Shown here: positions 26,585-34,605 of the stretch, in pieces | Numbering within the stretch: position 1 is the first letter of the stretch | How the letters are laid out: every line of letters begins with the position of its first letter | Assembly: GCA_015999875.1 (NCBI GenBank) | Contig: JAECRG010000003.1 | Span: 1 to 64,000, forward strand | Source: Candidatus Saccharimonadota bacterium | Lineage (GTDB): Bacteria > Patescibacteriota > Saccharimonadia > Saccharimonadales > Saccharimonadaceae | DNA length: 64,000 nt | Direction of reading: 5' to 3' | Notes under the pieces: generated by a model | What the model was told of the DNA's origin: nothing | The model's database searches: none | Seen by the model: the letters and a program-made list of their open reading frames with translations, nothing else | Program-made: the position numbers and the translations under genes

Positions 26585-26934
26585 CTTTCGTTAAGTCGCA
26601 CTACTAGCAGTACAAGCCCTGTGACAAACGATATGGGGCCGATGACAACACTCGAGGACCCAATCAGAAACAGTACTACATTGAAAATAGTCGTGAAAAC
26701 ATTCTGACTGACAAACAATGCATCATCGCTTCCGCTCGTAGCCTCCTGCGAGGATTGCCCCGCCAGATATGCCATGGTTGCATAGAGCAATATCGCAATC
26801 ACAAAAGCGACCGCAGGCCATACCATGAGAATTAGCGGCACTTTAATGCTCGCCTCCTTGGTATTCGTGTAAGATGTGGCTGCCGGCTCTCTGTTCAATG
26901 TTGGCGGACTATATGCTGGTTGTTGATCATTCAT
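26566..26934 (-). CDS. Two-helix membrane protein of unknown function
   Basis: A 122-residue protein: a Pro/Tyr/Asn-rich N-terminus of about 30 residues, a hydrophobic segment at 31-54, a short outside loop rich in Ser/Gln, and a second segment at about 84-113 with a basic end. No family is recognised. The last codons, including the AAAAAA for Lys-Lys, lie within the terminator of the convergent small RNA. A weak TAGGCT box 6 nt before the ATG might give a leaderless message. Confidence 0.65.
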   Translation of the reverse strand: MNDQQPAYSPPTLNREPAATSYTNTKEASIKVPLILMVWPAVAFVIAILLYATMAYLAGQSSQEATSGSDDALFVSQNVFTTIFNVVLFLIGSSSVVIGPISFVTGLVLLVVRLNERKKTTA

Positions 26935-27045
26935 GCATTCAGCCTAGCACATTTTTCCACTCCCAATAAAACTTATCCACATGTATTTTTGATACTTTTA
27001 CACTTCTCGAGTCACCTCATGATATATTATTTTCATATACCCGTA

Positions 27046-27074
27046 TTGACAAAGTAAAGAGCTTATGCTATATT
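27046..27074 (+). promoter_or_regulatory. Consensus promoter of the 38-codon ORF
   Basis: TTGACA (27046-27051), 17 nt, TATATT (27069-27074). The expected start falls on the A of the ATG at 27081. Confidence 0.8.
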
Positions 27075-27080
27075 GTAAAC

Positions 27081-27197
27081 ATGGCTAACGGAAAAGTAAC
27101 GAAACAAACACACAAGCCATCTGCGCTTGCCAACTTCAAACTCGGCTTTGAGTACGATTTGACGTGGGCTGAAGTGCATAAACAACTCAAAAAATAG
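27081..27197 (+). CDS. Small protein of 38 residues, probably leaderless
   Basis: A short ORF reading MANGKVTKQTHKPSALANF and ending VHKQLKK. It has a near-consensus promoter whose start would be the ATG itself, and a strong terminator 28 nt after the stop, so it is a complete single-gene unit. The protein is basic with a short amphipathic C-terminus (YDLTWAEVHKQLKK). No family is recognised. It might instead be a small RNA with a chance frame, but the codon use looks normal. Confidence 0.6.
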   Translation: MANGKVTKQTHKPSALANFKLGFEYDLTWAEVHKQLKK

Positions 27198-27225
27198 TCG
27201 CGTTATTTATATAAACGGACTTTTT

Positions 27226-27255
27226 ACCACCAGACTTACGTCTGGTGGTTTTTTC
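27226..27255 (+). terminator. Terminator of the 38-codon ORF
   Basis: Perfect 10-bp stem ACCACCAGAC / GTCTGGTGGT with a 4-nt loop and T6 tail. Confidence 0.85.
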
Positions 27256-27328
27256 TTAGTTGAGTTTCCCACACCTTCCGTATGTTTATCCACTAGCATT
27301 TTATATAGCTATATGACAATATATAGAT

Positions 27329-27808
27329 ATGATATGTATTTATTGTTTACACAACAAGACGGTCACACCCAACTCTCGTCCTCATAAAAAGAGTGCTCAG
27401 GTGTGGCGACGTCGACATTGTACAGAATGCTCGCGCACATTTACCACATATGAGCGACCCTCCCTCGAAGATGTGATGGTTGTTGCGCAAGATAGTACAA
27501 AAGAGAGATTTTCAATCGGTCGCTTGACCATAAGCCTACATCAGTCGCTCTCGAGTCAACAAGACGCAGCAACAAGCAGTTACGAGCTTGCACAGACAAT
27601 CGAACTACATCTACTGCAACGCTACGACATTACTACGCCCATAACCTCATCAGCCATAGCCGATGAGGCGTATCGCACCCTGAGGCGCTACGACGAGCTC
27701 TGTGGTCTACAATATGGCGCGAGCCATGGACTTATCGCTTCGATCCGACGTCGCGGGAGGCCTTCCACCACTGCCACCAATGCTGACGATGTCCCTGTAC
27801 GCGATTAA
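27329..27808 (+). CDS. nrdR: NrdR-like ribonucleotide reductase repressor
   Basis: A 159-residue protein with the NrdR plan. An N-terminal zinc ribbon (Cys3, Cys6 in ICIYC and the CTEC pair) with RRRHCTECSRTFTTYERPS is followed by an ATP-cone of about 90 residues (VMVVAQDSTKERFSIGRL). NrdR senses dATP/ATP and represses ribonucleotide reductase genes. A/T-rich palindromes upstream (ATATAGCTATAT at 27303-27314 and CAATATATAG) might be NrdR boxes for self-control, but the spacing is not the usual one. The 3' 77 nt overlap the convergent glycosyltransferase gene. Confidence 0.85.
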   Translation: MICIYCLHNKTVTPNSRPHKKSAQVWRRRHCTECSRTFTTYERPSLEDVMVVAQDSTKERFSIGRLTISLHQSLSSQQDAATSSYELAQTIELHLLQRYDITTPITSSAIADEAYRTLRRYDELCGLQYGASHGLIASIRRRGRPSTTATNADDVPVRD

Positions 27809-29432
27809 TCTCACCTACTGTCGCTTTTTCGGTCACGTCAAACTTATCCAAGTAACGGCCAAAAAGTAGATGCATCTGCGCATTTAGCGCTGACATCGCA
27901 CCGTATGCAATAGCGGTGACCGGCATAAGTATCCACTGTGCAACCATAAATATTGTCCGATGACGCTTGTAACGTGCAGGACGTGGCGGCAACATCTTAA
28001 GAGAGAAGAAAATTGAGATACAAAGCCCTACGAGTGCAATCTGCTGCAGACTACTCACCACTACAGGGAGCTGATGGGCTGGCACACTGCGGGCGGATTC
28101 AGGGCTAAACAAGAGTGGTATCCAGCCACCAAACGCAATGAGAATCGAGATGCTTGCGAGCGTGACATGCCCGTCGAGCAATTCATAGAACTTCACAAGT
28201 GAATCACCGAACGGAACCTTTCGCTTCTTTGTAAAAACACGTACAGCGACATACGGTACATCAGACGCACCATATGCCCATCGCCTCAACTGCTTGAACT
28301 GAGCGACCAGTGTTTTCTTGTACGTTTCAGAGAGTACGGCATCTTGGTAGATCGGTGCATAGATTGGCGTAACCGCATAGTCGCCGTTGAAATAGAAATA
28401 ACTTCGCCAGAATTGGTGACCGTCCTCGACAATCGAACGTTTACTCCAAAAATTCATACCGACAAGCGCAGTCAGCGGCTGCGAATGCGACGCAAAGTTA
28501 CGCAGCTGATCAGGCTTCATGGATGATATGATATTCCAAAACGAATTACCTGTCGCGATCACACGCATTGGCGCGGGAACATCCCATATGTTGTTGAGAA
28601 AGAGTGATATCGGCTGATATGAGAGATTCTGACGATTTGTGTGTACGATGTATTCATATGAAACATAATCAAAATACACAGGATGCGGGCGGTTATCACA
28701 GTCCAGCGTCGTCACAATCACGTCATCAAAGTTAAGCTTCTTTTTCTTAAGCTCGCGCGCAAGAAATTCACCTGCATATGTAATGTTTCCGCCCTTGCCT
28801 ACCACTTCATCGGGTAGATCTTTCGGATGCTCCACCGTATAGAACATACCAAACTGATCACCGTATCGTTCTTTCAGTGTTTTAGCAGTTTGTTTAATAC
28901 CTTCCCCCCCGCGCTGCTCATAGGCAAACGCGATGATAAGCTGCTTACTATCTATAGTAGTAGCAAGAAGCGACTGTATGGTCGGCTCGATAACTTCAAT
29001 CGATTCGTTGTACGCGGCCACGATAACTGCATGACGCAGCTGTGAGGGCTTCGGGTACTGAGTAGGGTCCGTCACAATAGCCCGTAAGTTGCGCATATGT
29101 GTCGCTTGCCCAAACTGTGAAGAGCGATACCTCTCTTCATGCGCCAAGCTATCTGCAGGGTGCTCAAGATCCAATAAGCGTCGATGCCAGTCAACCTTCT
29201 GCGCACCCATAAGATGGCGATAGCCCCGTATAGTGTGCGTTGCAATCACGACCGCACGTGCCAACGCAACCAGAATAATAAGCAACAAGTACATGCTAGC
29301 CAGCGCAGTATTAAACCAAGCGAGTACAAATAACATACCGACAACCGTGAGGCTCATTATCCCCGGAAGCATCTCAAAAAGTCGATATTTTTTGGTTCGC
29401 TTTCCAAGTGGTAGCTCGAGCGACTGTGCCAT
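27732..29432 (-). CDS. Membrane glycosyltransferase, family 2
   Basis: A 566-residue protein. Two hydrophobic segments near the N-terminus are followed by a GT-A domain with VIVAAYNESIEVIEPTI, the metal-binding TLDCDNRPHP, and QFKQLRRWAYG, the QxxRW motif of processive GT2 enzymes. About four more membrane segments follow. It probably makes or exports a surface polysaccharide or glycolipid; the sugar is unknown. The C-terminal 25 codons overlap nrdR on the other strand. A small membrane protein gene lies 2 nt upstream and is likely cotranscribed. Confidence 0.85.
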   Translation of the reverse strand: MAQSLELPLGKRTKKYRLFEMLPGIMSLTVVGMLFVLAWFNTALASMYLLLIILVALARAVVIATHTIRGYRHLMGAQKVDWHRRLLDLEHPADSLAHEERYRSSQFGQATHMRNLRAIVTDPTQYPKPSQLRHAVIVAAYNESIEVIEPTIQSLLATTIDSKQLIIAFAYEQRGGEGIKQTAKTLKERYGDQFGMFYTVEHPKDLPDEVVGKGGNITYAGEFLARELKKKKLNFDDVIVTTLDCDNRPHPVYFDYVSYEYIVHTNRQNLSYQPISLFLNNIWDVPAPMRVIATGNSFWNIISSMKPDQLRNFASHSQPLTALVGMNFWSKRSIVEDGHQFWRSYFYFNGDYAVTPIYAPIYQDAVLSETYKKTLVAQFKQLRRWAYGASDVPYVAVRVFTKKRKVPFGDSLVKFYELLDGHVTLASISILIAFGGWIPLLFSPESARSVPAHQLPVVVSSLQQIALVGLCISIFFSLKMLPPRPARYKRHRTIFMVAQWILMPVTAIAYGAMSALNAQMHLLFGRYLDKFDVTEKATVGEINRVQGHRQHWWQWWKASRDVGSKR

Positions 29433-29434
29433 AG

Positions 29435-29812
29435 CTAGAGAGGAAACGCTACGTTAACGATATTGTTGAGCGTAATTGCCGCAAAAACGACCAATCCCAC
29501 AGAAAAGAGACCGAAGCCTAAAACAATTTGTCTAGTCTTAAGTGCATAAAGTTTCACAGCAATCGCAGTATGCAGTACCGCAATCACCAAAAACACTAGC
29601 ACAAATGCCACCGCATACCACCACTGGTTTGTATAGAAGTTCACACCACCGTACGAGGTATAATGCGTTGGCACCTGTATGTCAGATGCTTCGATACGAA
29701 TACCGAAATAAATAGCACAGACAACACAGAGTAGCGACAACACCACAAAAACAGCCGCAACGGCTCTGTCTTGGAATATGTGTCGCATGGATGTGGTGAT
29801 GGTTTCTCGCAT
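29435..29812 (-). CDS. Small membrane protein upstream of the glycosyltransferase
   Basis: A 125-residue protein with three hydrophobic segments (about 14-34, 60-82, 96-118) and an outside loop with Tyr/Asn residues (THYTSYGGVNFYTNQWWY). No family is recognised. It is likely part of the glycosyltransferase unit. The start at 29812 is the only ATG with the full first segment; no strong ribosome site is seen. Confidence 0.65.
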   Translation of the reverse strand: MRETITTSMRHIFQDRAVAAVFVVLSLLCVVCAIYFGIRIEASDIQVPTHYTSYGGVNFYTNQWWYAVAFVLVFLVIAVLHTAIAVKLYALKTRQIVLGFGLFSVGLVVFAAITLNNIVNVAFPL

Positions 29813-29840
29813 ATGCTTATGTATCAGTATATCAAATTTA

Positions 29841-29916
29841 TGGAGCCGCTATCCGGAATTGAACCGGAGACCTACGCTTTACGAAAGCGCCGCTCTACCA
29901 GCTGAGCTATAGCGGC
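29841..29916 (-). tRNA. tRNA-Thr (anticodon CGU)
   Basis: Minus strand: acceptor GCCGCTA/TAGCGGC, D stem GCTC/GAGC, anticodon loop TTCGTAA in stem GCGCT/AGCGT, T loop TTCAATT, discriminator U and encoded CCA. It reads ACG. The U discriminator is the base expected by the UGGA bulge of the thrS leader. TACAAT lies about 20 nt upstream. Confidence 0.95.
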
Positions 29917-29954
29917 AAGCTTTAGACCTTCACTATTGTAGCACATCACCCCTT

Positions 29955-29983
29955 GCATGAGCATGATTTCTCTGCTATGATTG
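29955..29983 (+). promoter_or_regulatory. tRNA-Asp promoter
   Basis: TTGCAT, 17 nt, TATGAT, ending about 12 nt before the tRNA start. Confidence 0.6.
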
Positions 29984-29993
29984 TGTAAGTTCT

Positions 29994-30069
29994 GCGCTCG
30001 TAGTGAAGGGGTTATCACGCCTCCCTGTCACGGAGGAGATCGCCGGTTCAAATCCGGTCGAGCGCGCCA
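29994..30069 (+). tRNA. tRNA-Asp (anticodon GUC)
   Basis: Acceptor GCGCTCG/CGAGCGC, anticodon loop CTGTCAC in stem CCTCC/GGAGG, T loop TTCAAAT, discriminator G and encoded CCA. It has its own promoter and terminator. Confidence 0.96.
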
Positions 30070-30077
30070 CAGAAAAT

Positions 30078-30101
30078 AGTTCACCCCTGGTGGACTTTTT
30101 T
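30078..30101 (+). terminator. tRNA-Asp terminator
   Basis: Stem AGTTCACC / GGTGGACT (8 bp with one G-U), 3-nt loop, T-rich tail. Confidence 0.75.
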
Positions 30102-30206
30102 CATAGCAAAACCCAAGAGGTAGCAAGTGCGTGAAAGCCAGTCCCCTTTATGATTGGTGCTACATCTGTTACACTATACTTACACCCAACCATAACCAAA
30201 ATCAAC

Positions 30207-32135
30207 ATGAAACAAATATTTAAGTTGGCTATACCTATCTTCACCGCACTCGGTGTATTTATCTATGCTATTACCTCTACCCCAGTACACGCAGTTCAGG
30301 GCACAATCTATTTTGCGCCAGGATCCGGCACGTACAACCCTGGCGCTACCTTCACGGTTGAAGTAAAGGGCAAAGTACCAAGCAGTGGCTTTGGCGGCGG
30401 TGCTACTGTCAACGTAACGTACCCAGTCAATCTCTTGCAGGCAACCGCTGTCAGCGTGGACGGTGGAGTGCTCGGCGGAAACAACCCCACCATCAACAAC
30501 GGAACAATCAGCTACAGTGTATTTACCGTGCCTAGCCGCGCAGTGAATGATCAGAGGTTATTTACCATCACCTTCAAAACCCTTGCCACGGGTAGCGCCA
30601 CGCTCAATTTTTCTGCTAACACCAATATCAATAACGGACCGACGACCAAGCAGCCTGCCGTAATATCTATTATCAACCCGACATGTCCGGCTGGTCAAGT
30701 TGGCACACCGCCTAACTGCACAACGCCGACACCGACACCGACGCCGACACCGACGCCGACACCGACGCCGACACCGGTTGCCCCAAAGCCAACTCCAGCG
30801 GTTCCTAAACCTAGCCCCACACCCACTGTCGCAGCTCCAAACGCGAGTCAGCCCGAACAGCCAACCGAACCAACAGCAACCTCGCAAACTGACAAAAAAG
30901 TACTCACGATAGATGATGTCGAGACACGCCCATCATACGACGCAGCTGTTGTGACATGGACTATAAATAATTCAACCGCGGTCGCATTTAACTATGGCAT
31001 ATCATCAAGTAAACTCGACAACACTGCTACAGTAGAAAAAGATGAAGACAAAAGTACATTTAGTGCACGCCTATCAAAACTACAGCTCGCTACTACTTAT
31101 CATTATAGTATTGTTGCACAAAATGCATCAGGAGAAGCTATTTCCAAAAAAGGCTCATTCACCACAAAAGCGTATCCCGTATTACTTCGCTTGATGCAAG
31201 ATAACCAGCCACTTACGGGGGCTCGCATCCAAATACAGGGTTCAGAAAACACCTACACCACAGGCACAAAGGGAGAAACTACACTTTCGCTAAAACCAGG
31301 CGATTTTACTGCAAAAATTACTAAAGAAAATTTGACCGAAGAACAGAAATTTACCATAAAAGCACTCTCATTCGCACCGGGTAAAACTCCTGACACTCAA
31401 GTCATCGAAATAAAGCTCGCTACACCCATTGCCACCCCTGGCTCAAACAACAACCCTCTGCCCTACGCCATAGCCGCAGTACTCGCGCTTATCGTGCTAG
31501 GAAGTGTCATCGCATTTCTCGTGTGGAAGCGGCATCGCGACTCTCAGGCAGCACTCGGCTACCAGTCAGTATTGGATTTTGACACCTCACCGCCACCGGA
31601 ATACAGCAATTACACCGCACAGATAGCAAACCTCGAGGAGGAAACATATCAACAACCCTACATCGGCTCGGTACCCGGTAATGCAGTAACAGAGATACCA
31701 TATCAACAACAGCCTAGCCAGATGAACACTGCGTACCCGACAGCACCAATCTACCCGCAATCGAGTTACACTGCAGCCACACTGCCCACAGAAGCTATTC
31801 CGATGGCCGTAGTCCCCGCTCAAGAAGAGCCAACAGATATATGGAGTGCCCCAACAAATCAGTACCCCACTCTACCGGATCCGACAGTACCGAATAACAC
31901 TCCCGGGGCATTCGATACACAGACGCCACCGAGCTACTCTACGACCGGTGCAAATATGGAAGTTAGCTCACTATATTACGAAGGAAATGCCGAGCCAAAT
32001 CTCGCCGACACCGCGCCCGTACTCGCAACGGCTGAGCAGTCAGTTGCGACCGTAGTGCCTGCCGACAACAGCTCGCTCGCGCAAGAGTATAGGGACAATG
32101 ACGACAACACTATGACAATTCACCATCAAGCATAG
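30207..32135 (+). CDS. Cell-surface protein with cohesin-like and FN3-like domains
   Basis: A 642-residue protein from the ATG at 30207. A signal peptide (MKQIFKLAIPIFTALGVF, cut near HAVQG) is followed by a cohesin-like beta domain to about residue 145, then a Pro/Thr linker of PT repeats. A fibronectin-III-like domain (VTWTINNSTAVAFNYGIS; TYHYSIVAQNASGE) and a carboxypeptidase-regulatory-like beta domain follow. One membrane helix (YAIAAVLALIVLGSVIAFLVW) precedes a cytoplasmic tail of about 180 residues rich in Pro, Tyr, Gln and Thr. It is probably an adhesin or scaffold. An ATG at 30150 lies in the promoter (TATACT near 30174). The long inside tail is unusual. Confidence 0.8.
   Translation: MKQIFKLAIPIFTALGVFIYAITSTPVHAVQGTIYFAPGSGTYNPGATFTVEVKGKVPSSGFGGGATVNVTYPVNLLQATAVSVDGGVLGGNNPTINNGTISYSVFTVPSRAVNDQRLFTITFKTLATGSATLNFSANTNINNGPTTKQPAVISIINPTCPAGQVGTPPNCTTPTPTPTPTPTPTPTPTPVAPKPTPAVPKPSPTPTVAAPNASQPEQPTEPTATSQTDKKVLTIDDVETRPSYDAAVVTWTINNSTAVAFNYGISSSKLDNTATVEKDEDKSTFSARLSKLQLATTYHYSIVAQNASGEAISKKGSFTTKAYPVLLRLMQDNQPLTGARIQIQGSENTYTTGTKGETTLSLKPGDFTAKITKENLTEEQKFTIKALSFAPGKTPDTQVIEIKLATPIATPGSNNNPLPYAIAAVLALIVLGSVIAFLVWKRHRDSQAALGYQSVLDFDTSPPPEYSNYTAQIANLEEETYQQPYIGSVPGNAVTEIPYQQQPSQMNTAYPTAPIYPQSSYTAATLPTEAIPMAVVPAQEEPTDIWSAPTNQYPTLPDPTVPNNTPGAFDTQTPPSYSTTGANMEVSSLYYEGNAEPNLADTAPVLATAEQSVATVVPADNSSLAQEYRDNDDNTMTIHHQA
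30724..30777 (+). repeat. 12-bp tandem repeat coding Pro-Thr
   Basis: About four copies of ACGCCGACACCG with small variants inside the surface protein gene, encoding a (Pro-Thr)n linker. Repeats of this kind change length by slippage in steps that keep the frame. Confidence 0.9.
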
Positions 32136-32155
32136 CCATCCATCTACTTTAGAGT

Positions 32156-32755
32156 TTAGGATGCGTGCTGATATCGCTCAGCGACAGCTTGCCAGTCTAC
32201 AACATCCCACCAAGCTTTGATATAGTCCGCTCGGACATTCTTGTAGTCAAGATAGTACGCATGCTCCCACACATCAAGTCCAAGCAGAGGCGCATCAAGT
32301 CCTTGCATCAAAGGATTGTCTTGATTCGGTAGCGCAAGCAGACTAAGGTCTGGCTGTAGCCACACCCAACCGCTTCCAAAGAGTCCAGTTGCCTGAGCAC
32401 TAAACTCATCCACAAATGACTGAAAGTCCCCGTATTTCTCACCAAGCGCTGCCGACAAATCACCAGTTGGCTCTCCGCCACCAGACGGGCTCATCCACTG
32501 CCAAAAGAGCGAATGATTATAGTGGCCACCTCCATTGTTGCGCACTGCCGTACGTATATCTTCAGGTAGGTCTTCGAGCTTGCCGAGCAAGTCCGTGAGA
32601 CTGTCATCTGCCCGACCATTCCCTTCAAGGGCAGTATTTAGCTTATCAACATACGCCTGATGATGCTTACTGTGATGTAGTTGCATGATATCTTGACTGA
32701 TACTACGCGACAAAGCGTCATAGCCATAGCCAAGTGTTGGTAGTGTAAAGGCCAT
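32156..32755 (-). CDS. sodA: Superoxide dismutase (Mn/Fe)
   Basis: A 199-residue SOD that turns superoxide into peroxide and oxygen. Metal ligands are His27 (QLHHSKHH), His81 (GGGHYNHSLFW), Asp161 and His165 (DVWEHAYYLDY). The Gln in LPNQDNPL fits the Mn type better than the Fe type. No signal peptide is present, so it acts in the cytoplasm. AGGAGGAATTTT upstream is a strong ribosome site. It follows the foldase gene at 32768 by 12 nt, in the same direction. Confidence 0.96.
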   Translation of the reverse strand: MAFTLPTLGYGYDALSRSISQDIMQLHHSKHHQAYVDKLNTALEGNGRADDSLTDLLGKLEDLPEDIRTAVRNNGGGHYNHSLFWQWMSPSGGGEPTGDLSAALGEKYGDFQSFVDEFSAQATGLFGSGWVWLQPDLSLLALPNQDNPLMQGLDAPLLGLDVWEHAYYLDYKNVRADYIKAWWDVVDWQAVAERYQHAS

Positions 32756-32767
32756 AAAATTCCTCCT

Positions 32768-33847
32768 CTAGTTAGTTTGAGCTTGCGACTGCACCTCTGG
32801 CACAGTGATATAGTACGTAATCTTACCTGACTGTTTCAGGCTGTCAATCTGTTGTTTAAACTCTTTGAGCGAGACTTTTATAAACTGATAGTTTATTTCG
32901 TCCTGAGTATTAACATCGAGAAGGCGAATAAAATAATAGCCGTCCCCTTTAGCCGGCTTAATCGGGCCAGAAATTTGACCTTTTTCAAGCTTTGATGCCG
33001 CTTCAGTAATACCGCCATCGGGACTAGTCTTTTTTACCCATCCAGTTGTTGCTACTTGCACAGAGTCAGCGGCGCGCTTGTTTTGTTGCTCTACAATTGC
33101 GTCAAACGACGTAGCTGGATCTTTCTTGAGTATATTCTCAATATCAGTCGCTGCTCTTTTTGCACTGTCGTCCACTTGATACGAGACAGCGTTTCGCAGC
33201 AGACTCTTCTTCATCAAGTAACGACTATCTGCTGGCGTGAGTCCGAAGAATTGTTCATTTGAGCGATCCACGACCTCCTGGCTAATCTGTGTGCCATTTG
33301 AAAGCTTCCTCGTAAGCACAAACGCATCATCAATCTGCTTATCTGTAATCGTGATATCATAGTCATCAGCCAATTTCTGAGCATACGTATCAGTTACAGC
33401 ATCGGACATTGCCTGAGCCTTATGATAGTCATAGATACTCTGGCCGCCTGCACCTCCAGCGTATTGCGCCTCATTGGCTTTTTCTGCTGTATTGAGATAG
33501 GTCTCTGCCTTTTTATAATTCAAGAGATAATCGCCATACTGCACATAACTGCCGTCGACTTGCGCAACAGGTAGCGGAAGAATTCGCGTTACACGATAAT
33601 AGAACGCATCAGTTGTACGCGCCTGATACAGCTGCCACCACGATACGGCAAGAAATAGTGACAACACCACAAAGCCGATCGCGATAGCCGTCCACACCAA
33701 TCGATGCTTGGTGTATTGCACAGGGTATTTAAAGCGACGGCCTCCTGCTAGGATGCGTTCACGATGCTCAGCGACCGTTTCGTTGGTTATTCGACTCGGC
33801 TTCTCGCTCTTCTTCGAGCGTTTCAGTTTCGATGTAAACTTCTTCAT
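32768..33847 (-). CDS. Membrane-anchored SurA/PpiC-like foldase
   Basis: A 359-residue protein with a basic inside N-terminus, one membrane helix at about 51-71, and an outside part. A SurA_N-like helical region is followed by a parvulin-type PPIase region at about 225-335 (FDAIVEQQNKRAADSVQVATTG; GWVKK; KLEKGQISGPIKPAKGDGYYFIRL). It probably helps exported proteins fold, as PrsA does. Its first 80 nt overlap the end of the PH-domain gene in another frame, so the two are coupled; ATG starts at 33847. Confidence 0.85.
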   Translation of the reverse strand: MKKFTSKLKRSKKSEKPSRITNETVAEHRERILAGGRRFKYPVQYTKHRLVWTAIAIGFVVLSLFLAVSWWQLYQARTTDAFYYRVTRILPLPVAQVDGSYVQYGDYLLNYKKAETYLNTAEKANEAQYAGGAGGQSIYDYHKAQAMSDAVTDTYAQKLADDYDITITDKQIDDAFVLTRKLSNGTQISQEVVDRSNEQFFGLTPADSRYLMKKSLLRNAVSYQVDDSAKRAATDIENILKKDPATSFDAIVEQQNKRAADSVQVATTGWVKKTSPDGGITEAASKLEKGQISGPIKPAKGDGYYFIRLLDVNTQDEINYQFIKVSLKEFKQQIDSLKQSGKITYYITVPEVQSQAQTN

Positions 33848-34361
33848 TCACTCCTCGTTCTGCGTCCTCTACTGCGTCTTGCAAGAGGTTGTATATCTTT
33901 TGTGGATGCTCTGCGTTACGAATCGTTAAATCGCCGACATATGTCTGGATTACGATTGTCCCAAACCCGAAGAGTTCACCACTCATTCCTGGTATATTAT
34001 AGCTTATGTTATGGATTTTTGACAGCTTGAGCTCTACGACGTCACTGCCGAAGAAGCCATGTTGCGTCACTTGGCGGAGTCGCTGGTCTGTCAGGATAAA
34101 TACAGTGAAGTACCACATAAGGAACTGATATGAGAACAATATAAGCCCGAGCACCAAGCCAGCAATTGGCAACAAGAAGAGTTCGAGTTGCGACTGCCAT
34201 ATAAGAGGCGGGATCGCGCTGAGGGCAAACGGAATAAGTAATAAGTAGAAGCCCTTACGCATGGCAATTATATGGCGACGGAAGACAAGAATTAGCTGCT
34301 CATCATCACGCTGACCGTCAAAAGCCTTTAGGGTATCTTGATTTTTGTTTTTGCGAGACAT
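33768..34361 (-). CDS. Bacterial PH-domain membrane protein (YdbS/YdbT-like)
   Basis: A 197-residue protein. Two close hydrophobic segments (about 37-80) are followed by a bPH2 domain: FTVFILTDQRLRQVTQHGFFGSDVVELKLSKIHNIS is recognisable in pieces (ILTDQRLRQ, LSKIHNISY, GTIVIQTYVGDLTIRN). The tail is highly acidic (ETETLEEEREAE) and is encoded where the gene overlaps the foldase gene by 80 nt. TATAAT ends 6 nt before the ATG at 34361, so the message is probably leaderless. Function unknown. Confidence 0.8.
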   Translation of the reverse strand: MSRKNKNQDTLKAFDGQRDDEQLILVFRRHIIAMRKGFYLLLIPFALSAIPPLIWQSQLELFLLPIAGLVLGLILFSYQFLMWYFTVFILTDQRLRQVTQHGFFGSDVVELKLSKIHNISYNIPGMSGELFGFGTIVIQTYVGDLTIRNAEHPQKIYNLLQDAVEDAERGVNEEVYIETETLEEEREAESNNQRNGR

Positions 34362-34422
34362 ATCCAAATTATACTACAGTTGCCACACCATAGGCTTGTA
34401 AAATCATCTCCATCAGGGGGCT

Positions 34423-34470
34423 GTACCAAAATAAAAGACTAGCGCGAAGTCTAGTCTTTTATTTTGGTAC
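34423..34470. terminator. 20-bp inverted repeat reaching into tRNA-Arg
   Basis: A perfect 20-bp stem from GTACCAAAATAAAAGACTAG and its complement, with an 8-nt loop. The arm at 34451-34470 contains the CCA and last bases of tRNA-Arg. The T-rich arm could end transcription leftwards, so it is the likely tRNA terminator. Confidence 0.75.
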
Positions 34471-34541
34471 CCCGGGAGGGAATCGAACCCCCAACCTTAT
34501 CCTTAGGACGGATCTGCTCTATCCAATTGAGCTACCGAGGC
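34465..34541 (-). tRNA. tRNA-Arg (anticodon CCU)
   Basis: Minus strand: acceptor GCCTCGG/CCGGGGT with G-U pairs at both weak places, D stem GCTC/GAGC, anticodon loop GTCCTAA, T loop TTCGATT, discriminator A and encoded CCA. It reads AGG. The first anticodon-stem pair is G-A. Confidence 0.92.
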
Positions 34542-34605
34542 ATAGTCATGATTATAGCACTAAAACAGGGGTGATTCACACCCCTGTTTCTAAACGTGCA
34601 ATAAG

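Noticed and set aside
27303-27326. NrdR boxes in front of nrdR
   Set aside because: Two A/T-rich palindromes are there, but centre spacing is about 13 nt rather than the 31-32 nt expected of tandem NrdR boxes.
30724-30777. Short tandem repeat as a CRISPR-like array
   Set aside because: There are no spacers; it is a coding Pro-Thr repeat.
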